From assembly GCA_017517305.1 (NCBI GenBank), contig JAFWZV010000010.1:1-64000 (forward strand): a stretch of DNA of 64,000 nucleotides. Direction: 5' to 3'. The DNA comes from Lachnospiraceae bacterium. Its GTDB lineage: Bacteria; Bacillota; Clostridia; Lachnospirales; Lachnospiraceae. Position 1 is the stretch's first letter. Each line of letters opens with the position of its first letter. Positions 16,221 through 24,378 of this stretch are shown here, piece after piece. The notes below the pieces were generated by a model that did no database searches, was not told the origin of the DNA, and saw only the letters and a list, made by a program, of their open reading frames with translations. The translations under genes were made by a program, and so were the position numbers.

Positions 16221-17318
16221 ATGGCAGAAGTAATGATGACCTCAGGCTCAAGCTTTGAGGGCTATGAAATTGTAGAATATTTAGGGTTTGTAAATGTGCA
16301 AACAGTTCTTGCTTCCAATTTCTTTAAGGGGATTGCAGCGGGAGTTACAGAGATGTCTGACGCAGAGAGTGAGAAGCTTACAAGCAAGCTTGAACAGGCC
16401 AATGAGGTTGCTATTGAGAAGCTTATGGGCGTTGCTAAAAGACGTGGGGCTGATGCTGTTATAGGACTTGCACTTAATTATACTGAGTTTGCTAATAATT
16501 CTGTTGGAACAATCGCTTCAGGTACAGCTGTAAAGTTAAGAAAGAAGCAGTCTACAATTTCAGTTATTGAGAAAGAACTATATGTAAGTAATTACTATAA
16601 TAGACTTGTTCCTAGACCTGTAAAGGTTAAGATTGAAGGCAAGGGCAAAGATGTTACAATTGCTGCGAATTTCTACAATTATAATATGGATGACATTAAA
16701 GCTATAAGAGCGGATGTTGAGCTTACTAATCTTTATGAGGAAAAGCTAGTAATAAAGAATCTTGATTTTGTTTTTGATAAAGGTAATATTACACTCATTG
16801 AATCAAAGGCTATAGAGTGTAAGCTTCCTGCAAAGGATATATTACTTCTTAAGGACTCAAAGGTTACTATATCAAAGTATGTAACTAGTAGAGGAGTTTA
16901 TGCATGTAATGATTTACCTATCAATGTTTCTATGCCATTACATAGACTTGCTGCCCTTAAGGAAAAACGTGGTATCGATGCTGTTGAGAAGTATAGAACT
17001 GATGGTATGATTTGGACATGTAACTGTGGTTATGTTAATGAAGCTGGCGCTGAAGAGTGTGTTGTTTGTTCACGTAAGCAGGAGGACATGAAGAGTACTT
17101 CTAAGTTTAATCCTGATGAAATGATTGCAAAGATGCAAACTAAGGAGTATGTAATTGAAATTAAGGATGTCCTTATGGAGTACATTAAGGATATTGACAA
17201 TCAGTACAGAATGGAACTTCTTGAGATTATGGAATCTGGACTTCAGTATGAGAAGACTAGGGGCAATATGAAAGATACAGTAATTGAGAAGGTTGAGAAG
17301 GTATTCGAGGGACATTAA
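16221..17318 (+). CDS. YbjQ/UPF0145-type protein with added zinc ribbon
   Basis: ATG 16221 sits behind GGAGG. Residues 1-105 match the small pentamer-forming YbjQ (UPF0145, heavy-metal-binding-like) family: SFEGYEIVEYLGFVNVQT, a SNFF stretch and a GADAVIGLALNYTEF segment. The family is usually a single domain of about 105 residues; here some 260 more follow: a beta-rich middle, then a RanBP2-like zinc ribbon WTCNCGYVN...ECVVCSRKQ (Cys 267, 269, 280, 283) and a helical C-terminus. Function of YbjQ proteins is unknown. A 63-base gap separates it from the TPR/acidic gene. Confidence 0.75.
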   Translation: MAEVMMTSGSSFEGYEIVEYLGFVNVQTVLASNFFKGIAAGVTEMSDAESEKLTSKLEQANEVAIEKLMGVAKRRGADAVIGLALNYTEFANNSVGTIASGTAVKLRKKQSTISVIEKELYVSNYYNRLVPRPVKVKIEGKGKDVTIAANFYNYNMDDIKAIRADVELTNLYEEKLVIKNLDFVFDKGNITLIESKAIECKLPAKDILLLKDSKVTISKYVTSRGVYACNDLPINVSMPLHRLAALKEKRGIDAVEKYRTDGMIWTCNCGYVNEAGAEECVVCSRKQEDMKSTSKFNPDEMIAKMQTKEYVIEIKDVLMEYIKDIDNQYRMELLEIMESGLQYEKTRGNMKDTVIEKVEKVFEGH

Positions 17319-17381
17319 TTATTGTAAAAGAAGAGTCTGTGTGATAAACTTATAATATTGACTTGATTAGAGGTGAGAAGG

Positions 17382-20120
17382 ATGGGCTCAGGTCTTAGTA
17401 TGACCAGCGTAAATAAGATAAAAGAATTAGCTAATGCTAGAGAGTACAGCTTGGCTTTAGAAATTATAGATAGCCAAGATTTATCTAAATCTCTAAACCC
17501 ACAATTTATAAGATTGTGTGGTGATGTTTATATTGCTAACAAGAGATATAAGGATGCAAGAAAAGTGCTAGTTATGGCGCATAGAATGGCGCCAGAGGCA
17601 AAAAGAGTAATATATTCTCTTGTAGATTTATATCTTAGAATGGGATATAAGGAGTTAGCTTCTTTTTACTACAAATTGTATATGTTTGATGCAGAGCCAA
17701 ACCTTCCACAGACAGACCATATGAACTATATATATAACAAGGCCCAAGGGTGTCCATTTCAGGAGATAGAGACACTCTTGTTTCCTATGTATAGTGATGT
17801 TATGGATTATGATTGGTCTTTTGAGTTATTTTTGCTTATGAAGCTTCAAGGGAAAGAGGAGGAAGCCAAAAGAATCAAAGATGATTACCTTGCTTCCTTT
17901 AAGAATGAGCCTAATGCCATTCTCCTAGAAGAGATAGAAGAGTCTGGCTCGGAGGATAGAATCAAAGAGTTATTTTATATCTATTCCAAAGATAACGTGA
18001 CAGATGATTCTTTAGATGAGGAAAAGGTTCGTAACGAAGAAAGACCGTTATTAGAGGCAGATGAATTGAGGATGAATCCAAAGGAAGCAGAGATTCAAAT
18101 TCTATTTGAGGACAATGAAAAGGCTTCATTTGGTGCAAAACTTAAATACAAAAGACACATAAGAGAGCAAGAAAGATTAGCTAAAAAAGCAGAATCAGGT
18201 GAACCAGCTGAGGATCATGAGTTGAATTCTACTGATAATTCTGAAGTTGGAGAGATGCTTTCTCAACCAATGGAACAAGTAGATGAGAATGTTCTGGATT
18301 CATCTGATAAAACAGAAGCTTTAGATACCAAAACAGGTATTTTCAAGAAATTATTCTCTAAAATCAAAAAAGAGGATGGTACTGAAACAGATAATGCAGA
18401 TGAAACTGTTTTTGCAGAAGCTACTATGGATGCAGAAAAAACTGAAATTGTAGAAGCTGAAGTTGAAGAACCTGTAGAAGAAAATAAAAAACTAGATATT
18501 GTAGAAGTCGAAAATCCTGTAGAAGAACATAAGGACTCAGCTGTTGATGAAGCTGAAGAAACTGATGAATCTATAGAAGAGGTTGAAGAATCTCGATATG
18601 AAGAAACTATAGGTGGATTAGAAGGATTAACTACTACTTTTGAAATTGATACAGAGATTAAAGATACGAACAATGTGAATTATGATGTTGAAGAAGTTGT
18701 TCACACTGAAGAAAACATTGATTCGGAATGGACAGATATTGACGAAAATGATTATGACAGTGTTGTCCAAATACAAGATGATGTTGCAGAAGATGAATCC
18801 GAACAAGAGTCTTTAGATGTTACAGGAGATTCTGAAATGCATGAGATATATGAAAAGAAAAAAATCTCAATAGTTACTGAGATTGGTGAGGATTCCTTTG
18901 CTAATACTCAGGAGTTTGGACAAAGCTATGCTTCCGGCAATCCTTTTGAACAGATGCAAAAACAGGAGACAAAGTCGTCCTTTGTTTTTGAAGAAGTTCA
19001 ACTACAGCCAGAGGAAGAAGAATTCGAGGTTGATGATTTTACAGAAAGCTTTGAAAGTCTTGGATTTGAAGAAACAGATATTAATACTGATTCTGTTGTA
19101 ACAGAAGAAAATGTAGAATCTATAGATGTTAATAATCGTGAAGCAGGAACAACTGAAGTAAATGAGTATGCAGAAGCAGAAGCAACTGAAGTAAATGAGT
19201 ATGCAGAAGTAGAAACAACTGAAGTAAATGAGTATGGTGAAACAGAAACAATTGAAGTAGAGGAGTATCCAGAAACAGTTGAAGTTAATGCATATTTTGA
19301 AACAGAAATATCTGAAGATGAAGAAACTGCAGAATCGGCTGTAATAGAAGAATATGCAGGAATAGAATCAGCTGAAGTTGAAGAATATGCTGAAACAGAA
19401 ACGATTGAAGTGGAAGAGTATGCAGATGAAGAAAATATAACTGAGGCAGAAGAGTACGTAGAGGCGGAAACAACTGAAACAGAAATGTATAATGATTCAG
19501 ATATAGCATGTGAGCAAAACAGTACTGAGTTCAAAGTAGAAAATACATTTAATAATGAATATGATTTTAATTTTGACTTGGATTCTGAGTTAAGTGAACA
19601 TGCTAAAACAGATAGTTATGCTGATGTTAATACTGGTTACGTAGATTCTTTAGGAGGGGAGTCCGTTTATCAGACACTTAAAGTAAAAGGTAATTTGGAT
19701 TATCCGGAATTTAAGTCTACATTGTTTCCAGAATATGGGCAGGAAATTGTTAGTGTTGAAAATAATTTTGACGAGATAATGTCTGTTGCCCAGGATAAAA
19801 TTAATGAGAACCTCTTAAAAGAGGAGCAGATGCAGAGAGAAGCTGAGGCACTTTTGGCATCTTTGGGAATTGATTTGGGTAGTATCCAATCCACTGTAAA
19901 GCCTAATAACGCAAATGAAAGTTTGTATACAAAGGTGGATAGTGTATCAACTTTTGATTCAGTTGAACAAACTGTTATTGCAGAAGTGGAAGAAGAAACA
20001 ACAGAGATAGATTCTCAAACTACAAATAATTATAGCCCTTCAAGAGATGAGTTAAAGGCATCTTTGAAGATAGATTCTGTTAAGAAAAATATCTTAAAAC
20101 AAATTAAAGAATATAGATAA
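17382..20120 (+). CDS. TPR-like protein with long acidic repeat tail
   Basis: ATG 17382 follows AGAGGTGAG; a GTG at 17373 lies inside that site. The 912-residue protein has about 200 residues of helical TPR-like repeats (EYSLALEIIDSQDL, CGDVYIANKRYKDARKVLVMA, VIYSLVDLYLRMGYKELA), a basic patch (LKYKRHIREQERLAKK), then some 500 residues of Glu/Asp/Val/Thr-rich disordered sequence including 11-residue repeats of TEVNEYAEAEA type. A C-terminal part (DYPEFKSTLFPEY..., LLASLGIDLGSI) looks folded and ends in basic KKNILKQIKEYR. No signal peptide, so cytoplasmic. The coiled-coil/AAA+-like gene begins 39 bases later, making a likely partner. Function unknown. Confidence 0.68.
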   Translation: MGSGLSMTSVNKIKELANAREYSLALEIIDSQDLSKSLNPQFIRLCGDVYIANKRYKDARKVLVMAHRMAPEAKRVIYSLVDLYLRMGYKELASFYYKLYMFDAEPNLPQTDHMNYIYNKAQGCPFQEIETLLFPMYSDVMDYDWSFELFLLMKLQGKEEEAKRIKDDYLASFKNEPNAILLEEIEESGSEDRIKELFYIYSKDNVTDDSLDEEKVRNEERPLLEADELRMNPKEAEIQILFEDNEKASFGAKLKYKRHIREQERLAKKAESGEPAEDHELNSTDNSEVGEMLSQPMEQVDENVLDSSDKTEALDTKTGIFKKLFSKIKKEDGTETDNADETVFAEATMDAEKTEIVEAEVEEPVEENKKLDIVEVENPVEEHKDSAVDEAEETDESIEEVEESRYEETIGGLEGLTTTFEIDTEIKDTNNVNYDVEEVVHTEENIDSEWTDIDENDYDSVVQIQDDVAEDESEQESLDVTGDSEMHEIYEKKKISIVTEIGEDSFANTQEFGQSYASGNPFEQMQKQETKSSFVFEEVQLQPEEEEFEVDDFTESFESLGFEETDINTDSVVTEENVESIDVNNREAGTTEVNEYAEAEATEVNEYAEVETTEVNEYGETETIEVEEYPETVEVNAYFETEISEDEETAESAVIEEYAGIESAEVEEYAETETIEVEEYADEENITEAEEYVEAETTETEMYNDSDIACEQNSTEFKVENTFNNEYDFNFDLDSELSEHAKTDSYADVNTGYVDSLGGESVYQTLKVKGNLDYPEFKSTLFPEYGQEIVSVENNFDEIMSVAQDKINENLLKEEQMQREAEALLASLGIDLGSIQSTVKPNNANESLYTKVDSVSTFDSVEQTVIAEVEEETTEIDSQTTNNYSPSRDELKASLKIDSVKKNILKQIKEYR
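19152..19250 (+). repeat. Coding tandem repeat, 33-base unit
   Basis: Three in-phase 33-base units (19152-19184, 19185-19217, 19218-19250) starting ACTGAAGTAAATGAGTATG encode TEVNEYAEAEA, TEVNEYAEVET and TEVNEYGETET. Degenerate copies continue to about 19490. Likely variable in length between strains. Confidence 0.85.
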
Positions 20121-20159
20121 TTCTTGACTGAGAAGTGTTACTGAAAGGAGGCAAGGCTA

Positions 20160-23100
20160 GTGGCAATTGATCAAAGAGAAGCATTGATAGCTGCCGTTAG
20201 AGCGCAGGTTGAAAAAGAAAAGGCCGCTAAAGCTGCTAAGGAAAAGAAAGAGCAGGAAGCTATGCAGTTAGCTGGCAAGACTCCTTCTAAGAGTTCTAAT
20301 GCCGACAATAAGCCTAAGTACAAGACTTTATCTGCTGAAGATTTGGCAAAAATCGAAGAGAAAAAGAGACGTAAGCAGGCTGCTGAGCAGGGTATAGATC
20401 TAGACGAGTGGGATAGACAACGCGCTGCTGAAAAGGAAGCAGAAGAAGCTGCAAAGAAGGCTGAGGAGGCTGCTAAGGCAGAAGAAGCTAAGAAGGCTGA
20501 GGAGGCTAAGAAAGCTGCGGAAGCTAAGAAAGCAGAGGAAGCTAAGAAGGCAGAAGAAGCTAGAAAAGCAGAAGAAACTAAGAAGGCTGAAGCTAATACA
20601 GAGTCATCATTAGGCATGAGTGTTGGTATTCAACCAGATAAGTCGGGTATGTCCCTTAATTCTGTAAAGACAGCTACAGGTGGATTGTCAGGTGGTATTG
20701 GAGGAACTAAGACTGAGTCAAAGGGATTAGGATTAAGTCTTAAAAATGAGGTTGACGACGCAAAGGCTAAGGCAGAAGCGGAGGCAAAGGCTAAGGCAGA
20801 AGCGGAGGCAAAGGCTAAGGCAGAAGCGGAGGCAAAGGCTAAGGCAGAAGCGGAGGCAAAGGCTAAGGCGGAAGCGGAGGCAAAGGCTAAGGCGGAAGCA
20901 GAGGCAAAGGCCAAAGCTGCTGAGGAGGCAAAGAAGGCACTTGCACAGGAGAAGGAAAAATTAAGACCTACTAAGCTAGTTGGTGGAAGTGATGATGTAA
21001 AGGTTATAGGTGAGGATTCAGAGGATGATTCATTAGCATTCGCTCACGAAGGTGATACTACTATCATTTCAGATGGTTTAGCTTGGAAGGCTACTGATTC
21101 TGGTAAGAAACCAGATAGTGATGATATTATTAACATCGTTCCTAATAGAACAACTCCTACTAATGATGTTAAGAGTATGTATGATATGGACGATGATGAT
21201 GATATATTAGGTGCTGAGATTTCTAAGCTTGCTAATTTTGATGATTCAATGAATACATCAAAGGTAGATGAAGCTAAGAAAGCAGAAGAGGCAAAGAAGG
21301 CTGAAGAAGCTAAGAAAGCAGAAGAAGCTAAGAAAGCAGAAGAAGCTAAGAAAGCAGAAGAAGCTAAGAAGGCCGAAGAAGCTAAAAAGGCTGAAGAAGC
21401 TAAGAAAGCAGCTGAAGCTGCTGCAAAGAAGAGAGCTGAGGAGGCAGCTGCTAAGAAGGCTGCTGAGGAGGAAGAAGCTCGTAAGAAAGCTGAGGCGCAG
21501 AAGAGAAAACTTGAGGAAGCAGAACGTCGTGCGGCAGAGCAGCAGAGACGTATAGCAGAGGCACAGGCTAAGGCTAGAGCTGAGGAGGCTGCTCGTAAGA
21601 GGGCTGAAGAGGCAGAGGCTAGAAGAATTGAAGAAGAAGCAAGACGTAAAGCTTTAGAGGAAGAGCGTAAGAAAGCTGCTGAAGAGGCTCGTAAAAAGGC
21701 AGAAGAAGAGGCTAGAGCAAAGGCTAAGCAGGAAGCATTAAAGAATGCTGAAGAGGCTCGTAAGAAAGCTGAAGAAGCGGCTAAGCTTTTAGAGGAAGCA
21801 AGGAAAGCTGAGGAAGAAGCTGCGCGTAAGGCTGAAGAGAATAGAAAACGTGCTGAGGAAGAGGCACGCAAGAAAGCTGAGTTAGAAGCTAAGAGAAAGG
21901 CTGAAGAGGAAGCAAAGGCAAAGGCTGAAGCAGAGGCAAAGGCAAAGGCTGAGGCAGAAGCTAAGGCAAAGGCTGAGGCTGAGGCTAAGGCAAGAGCTGA
22001 AGAAGAAGCAAGAATTAAGGCTGAGGCAGAAGCTAAGAAGAAGGCCGAGGAAGAGGCTAAGAAGGCTGCTGAGGAGGCTCGTAAGAGAGCTGAGGAAGCA
22101 ATGCGTATTCTTGAAGAAGCAAAGAAAGCTGAGGAAGCAGCATTAAAGAAGGCCGAAGAGACTCGTAAGCAGGCAGAGGCAGATGCAAAGAAGGCTGCTG
22201 AGGAGGCTGCAAGAAAGGCTGCTGAAGCAGAGGCTAAGAGAAAGGCAGAGGCAGAGGCAAAGGCAAAGGCTGAGGCTGAAGCTAAGGCAAAGGCTGAAGC
22301 TGAAGCTAAGAGAAGAGCTGAGGAAGAGGCTAAGAATAAGGCTGAAGAGGAAGCACGTAAGAAGGCAGAGGAAGAGAACAAGAAGAAGGCTGAGGAGGCT
22401 GCAAAGAAGGCTGAGGAAGCACGTAAGATTCTTGAAGCTGCTAAGAAGGCTGAAGAAGATGCTCTTAAGGCTGCAGAAGCTGCAGAGAATATTAAGCTTG
22501 ATCTTACACAGCCAGCTGAGGATGGAAAGCTTCCTATGGCTGCATATTATCTTGAGAAATATACTAAGGTTGAGTCCGTTTCTGATAATATGATTACAAT
22601 GTTTAATAAGATAGCAAACAAAGCAACTAAGACAAATAACCTTGTTCTTATGGGAGAGCATGGATTTGGTCTCACTGGCTTTGGTGAAGACTTTGCAAGA
22701 AGCTTCTATGACATGGGTATCTGTAAAGCTAAAACTATAGCAAAGATAAAGGCGGCAGCACTTAATAAGGTAAAGCTTGCTGATGCTATGTTAAAGCTTA
22801 AGGATGGATGTCTTGTTGTTGAGAATGCAGGTCTTATAGCTATTGAAAAATTAACAGAGCTTGTAAATCTTGCCGATTCATCTAATAATAATGTAATCCT
22901 TATTCTTACAGGAGAGAAGGGTTCTATTACAAGATTACTTGAAACAGTAAATGCTGTATCAGGCAAGTTTGATAATAAGATAGATGTACTTAACTTAGGT
23001 AATAAGGATATGCTTGCTATAGCAAGAGGTTACATTTCACAGAGAGGCTTCAAAGCTGAGGAATCAGTTGATGGAACTATAAGAAATCAGCTTATGGCTA

Positions 23101-23225
23101 TGGAGTCTGGCAATATCGATAGAATGATTAAGACTATTGATGACGCTATGGTGAAGTGTGAGGAAAGAGAAAAGGCTAAGGGCAACACTGGTAAGAAATA
23201 TTTACTAAGTGAAGATTTTAAATAA
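20160..23225 (+). CDS. Giant Ala/Glu/Lys coiled-coil protein with degenerate AAA+ C-terminal domain
   Basis: GTG start eight bases after AAAGGAGG. Of 1021 residues, some 600 are (K/R)(A)(E)-rich repeats such as KKAEEA and AKAEAEAK, predicted to make long single helices or coiled coils, in three blocks divided by two linkers (about 145-200 and 265-370). The last ~230 residues look like a CbxX/SpoVK-type AAA+ fold. The Walker A position reads GEHGFGLT (832-839), with Leu in place of the catalytic Lys; the Walker B position reads CLVVEN (884-889), with Asn for the catalytic Glu. ATP hydrolysis is therefore unlikely. No signal peptide. It precedes mreB, suggesting a scaffold role near the cytoskeleton (inference). 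Confidence 0.7.
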   Translation: MAIDQREALIAAVRAQVEKEKAAKAAKEKKEQEAMQLAGKTPSKSSNADNKPKYKTLSAEDLAKIEEKKRRKQAAEQGIDLDEWDRQRAAEKEAEEAAKKAEEAAKAEEAKKAEEAKKAAEAKKAEEAKKAEEARKAEETKKAEANTESSLGMSVGIQPDKSGMSLNSVKTATGGLSGGIGGTKTESKGLGLSLKNEVDDAKAKAEAEAKAKAEAEAKAKAEAEAKAKAEAEAKAKAEAEAKAKAEAEAKAKAAEEAKKALAQEKEKLRPTKLVGGSDDVKVIGEDSEDDSLAFAHEGDTTIISDGLAWKATDSGKKPDSDDIINIVPNRTTPTNDVKSMYDMDDDDDILGAEISKLANFDDSMNTSKVDEAKKAEEAKKAEEAKKAEEAKKAEEAKKAEEAKKAEEAKKAEEAKKAAEAAAKKRAEEAAAKKAAEEEEARKKAEAQKRKLEEAERRAAEQQRRIAEAQAKARAEEAARKRAEEAEARRIEEEARRKALEEERKKAAEEARKKAEEEARAKAKQEALKNAEEARKKAEEAAKLLEEARKAEEEAARKAEENRKRAEEEARKKAELEAKRKAEEEAKAKAEAEAKAKAEAEAKAKAEAEAKARAEEEARIKAEAEAKKKAEEEAKKAAEEARKRAEEAMRILEEAKKAEEAALKKAEETRKQAEADAKKAAEEAARKAAEAEAKRKAEAEAKAKAEAEAKAKAEAEAKRRAEEEAKNKAEEEARKKAEEENKKKAEEAAKKAEEARKILEAAKKAEEDALKAAEAAENIKLDLTQPAEDGKLPMAAYYLEKYTKVESVSDNMITMFNKIANKATKTNNLVLMGEHGFGLTGFGEDFARSFYDMGICKAKTIAKIKAAALNKVKLADAMLKLKDGCLVVENAGLIAIEKLTELVNLADSSNNNVILILTGEKGSITRLLETVNAVSGKFDNKIDVLNLGNKDMLAIARGYISQRGFKAEESVDGTIRNQLMAMESGNIDRMIKTIDDAMVKCEEREKAKGNTGKKYLLSEDFK
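20760..20903 (+). repeat. Coding tandem repeat, six 24-base units
   Basis: Six consecutive near-identical 24-base units beginning GCAAAGGCTAAGGC encode AKAKAEAE-type octads. The last units differ only at silent or single bases. Confidence 0.9.
21271..21412 (+). repeat. Coding tandem repeat, 18-base units
   Basis: About eight 18-base units of the form GCTAAGAAAGCAGAAGAA encode AKKAEE hexads in the second coiled-coil block. Less regular copies continue through 22480. Confidence 0.85.
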
Positions 23226-23228
23226 TTA

Positions 23229-23289
23229 TTGAAAAATAAAGCGCTAATGTTATAATCAAAGTATTATGGCATAAGGCGCTTTATTTTTT
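23229..23289 (+). terminator. Terminator with an internal promoter, before mreB
   Basis: AATAAAGCGC (23235-23244) pairs with GCGCTTTATT (23276-23285), followed by a T-run to 23289. Inside the 31-base loop is TATAAT (23251-23256) with extended TGT, 16 bases after TTGAAA (23229-23234). Transcripts starting near 23263 lack the left arm and cannot form the terminator, whereas read-through RNA from the coiled-coil gene can. Confidence 0.72.
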
Positions 23290-23336
23290 ACATGGCTTTG
23301 TGATTCAAATAAAAAATAGGAATAAGAGGACATAGG

Positions 23337-24356
23337 ATGAATATAGATATTGGAATAGATCTTGGAACTGCTAATACTGTGATTTATATTAGAGATAAGG
23401 GTATAGTTGTCAATCAACCATCAGTTGTAGCTTATGAAGTAAAAGGAAAAAAGGTTATAGCTATAGGCAACAAGGCAAAACGTATGATGGGTAAAACACC
23501 AGAGGAGTTAGAGGTAGTAAAGCCTATAAAAAATGGTGTTATATCCGACTACACTCTCACTGAGAGAATGCTTAAAGCTTATGTTATGGCTGCGATGCAA
23601 AAACGTAAGATATGGGGCAAGCCAAATGTGTGCGTATGTGTTCCTAGTGGAATTACTGAGGTTCAGAAGAGAGCCGTAGAGGATGCAGTATTTCGAACTG
23701 GAGCTAAGAAGGTGTATATTCTTGAGGAGCCATTTGCAGCAGCTATAGGAGCAGGAGTAGATATTGAGTCCAATAAGGGACATATGGTTGTAGATATAGG
23801 TGCAGGTACTACAGATATAGCAGTAATATCTCAGGGTGGAATCAATTATAGTGCGTCGGAAAAGGTTGGCGGTGATGATTTTGATGAAGCCATAATAAAG
23901 TATATGAAGAAAAGACACAATGTGCTTATGGGTGAGGTATCTACAGAACAGCTTAAGCTTGAGATAGGTTCTGTGTATCCGAGAGAAAAGGATGCAGTTG
24001 GTTATGCCAAGGGTAAGGAGTTGGTAAGAGGTCTGCCTACAAAGGTGCCTGTTAAATCATCAGAGATAATTGAGGCCTGTGAGGAAGTTTCTGATATGGT
24101 GATAAATGCAATAAAATTGGCATTGGAATCAACTCCTCCAGAGCTGGTGGGAGATATTTCAGAATATGGAATTATCTTAACTGGTGGTGGTAGCAAGATA
24201 TTTGGTATGAATAGATTGATTACTGAAAAAACAGGTGTAAGAGTTAGAAGAATTGAATGTCCAGAGCTTGTTGTGGCTACAGGTGCTGCAAATGCAAAGG
24301 ATTATGTGCTTAATAGTGAGCATGTGACTGTGCTTGAATCACAGCAGGATTTCTAA
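23337..24356 (+). CDS. mreB: Rod shape-determining protein, MreB/Mbl actin family
   Basis: The 339-residue protein has all actin-fold nucleotide motifs: IGIDLGTANTVIY (phosphate 1), VCVPSGIT, MVVDIGAGTTDIAVIS (phosphate 2), the EEPFAAAIGAG connection and ILTGGGSKIFG (adenosine). MreB filaments guide lateral wall synthesis along the inner membrane. GAGGA precedes the ATG. mreC and mreD are not adjacent; upstream lies the coiled-coil pseudo-AAA+ gene and downstream ygiQ at 23 bases. It could be the Mbl or MreBH paralogue rather than the one from the mreBCD unit. Confidence 0.93.
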   Translation: MNIDIGIDLGTANTVIYIRDKGIVVNQPSVVAYEVKGKKVIAIGNKAKRMMGKTPEELEVVKPIKNGVISDYTLTERMLKAYVMAAMQKRKIWGKPNVCVCVPSGITEVQKRAVEDAVFRTGAKKVYILEEPFAAAIGAGVDIESNKGHMVVDIGAGTTDIAVISQGGINYSASEKVGGDDFDEAIIKYMKKRHNVLMGEVSTEQLKLEIGSVYPREKDAVGYAKGKELVRGLPTKVPVKSSEIIEACEEVSDMVINAIKLALESTPPELVGDISEYGIILTGGGSKIFGMNRLITEKTGVRVRRIECPELVVATGAANAKDYVLNSEHVTVLESQQDF

Positions 24357-24378
24357 AATATTACCTAAGGAAGAATAT

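Noticed and set aside
18998-19534. A 178-codon minus-strand Ser/Val/Thr-rich frame
   Set aside because: Antisense of the acidic repeat tail of the TPR protein; open only because of the repeat codon composition.
20760-20903. Regular 24-base repeats that could suggest a CRISPR array or VNTR locus
   Set aside because: The units are contiguous without unique spacers and lie in frame within a coding sequence.
21044-22381. A 445-codon minus-strand frame rich in Ala and Ser
   Set aside because: It is the antisense of the KAEE repeats of the coiled-coil gene. Repeats of GAA/GCT/AAG codons leave the opposite strand free of stops. It has no SD and no promoter.
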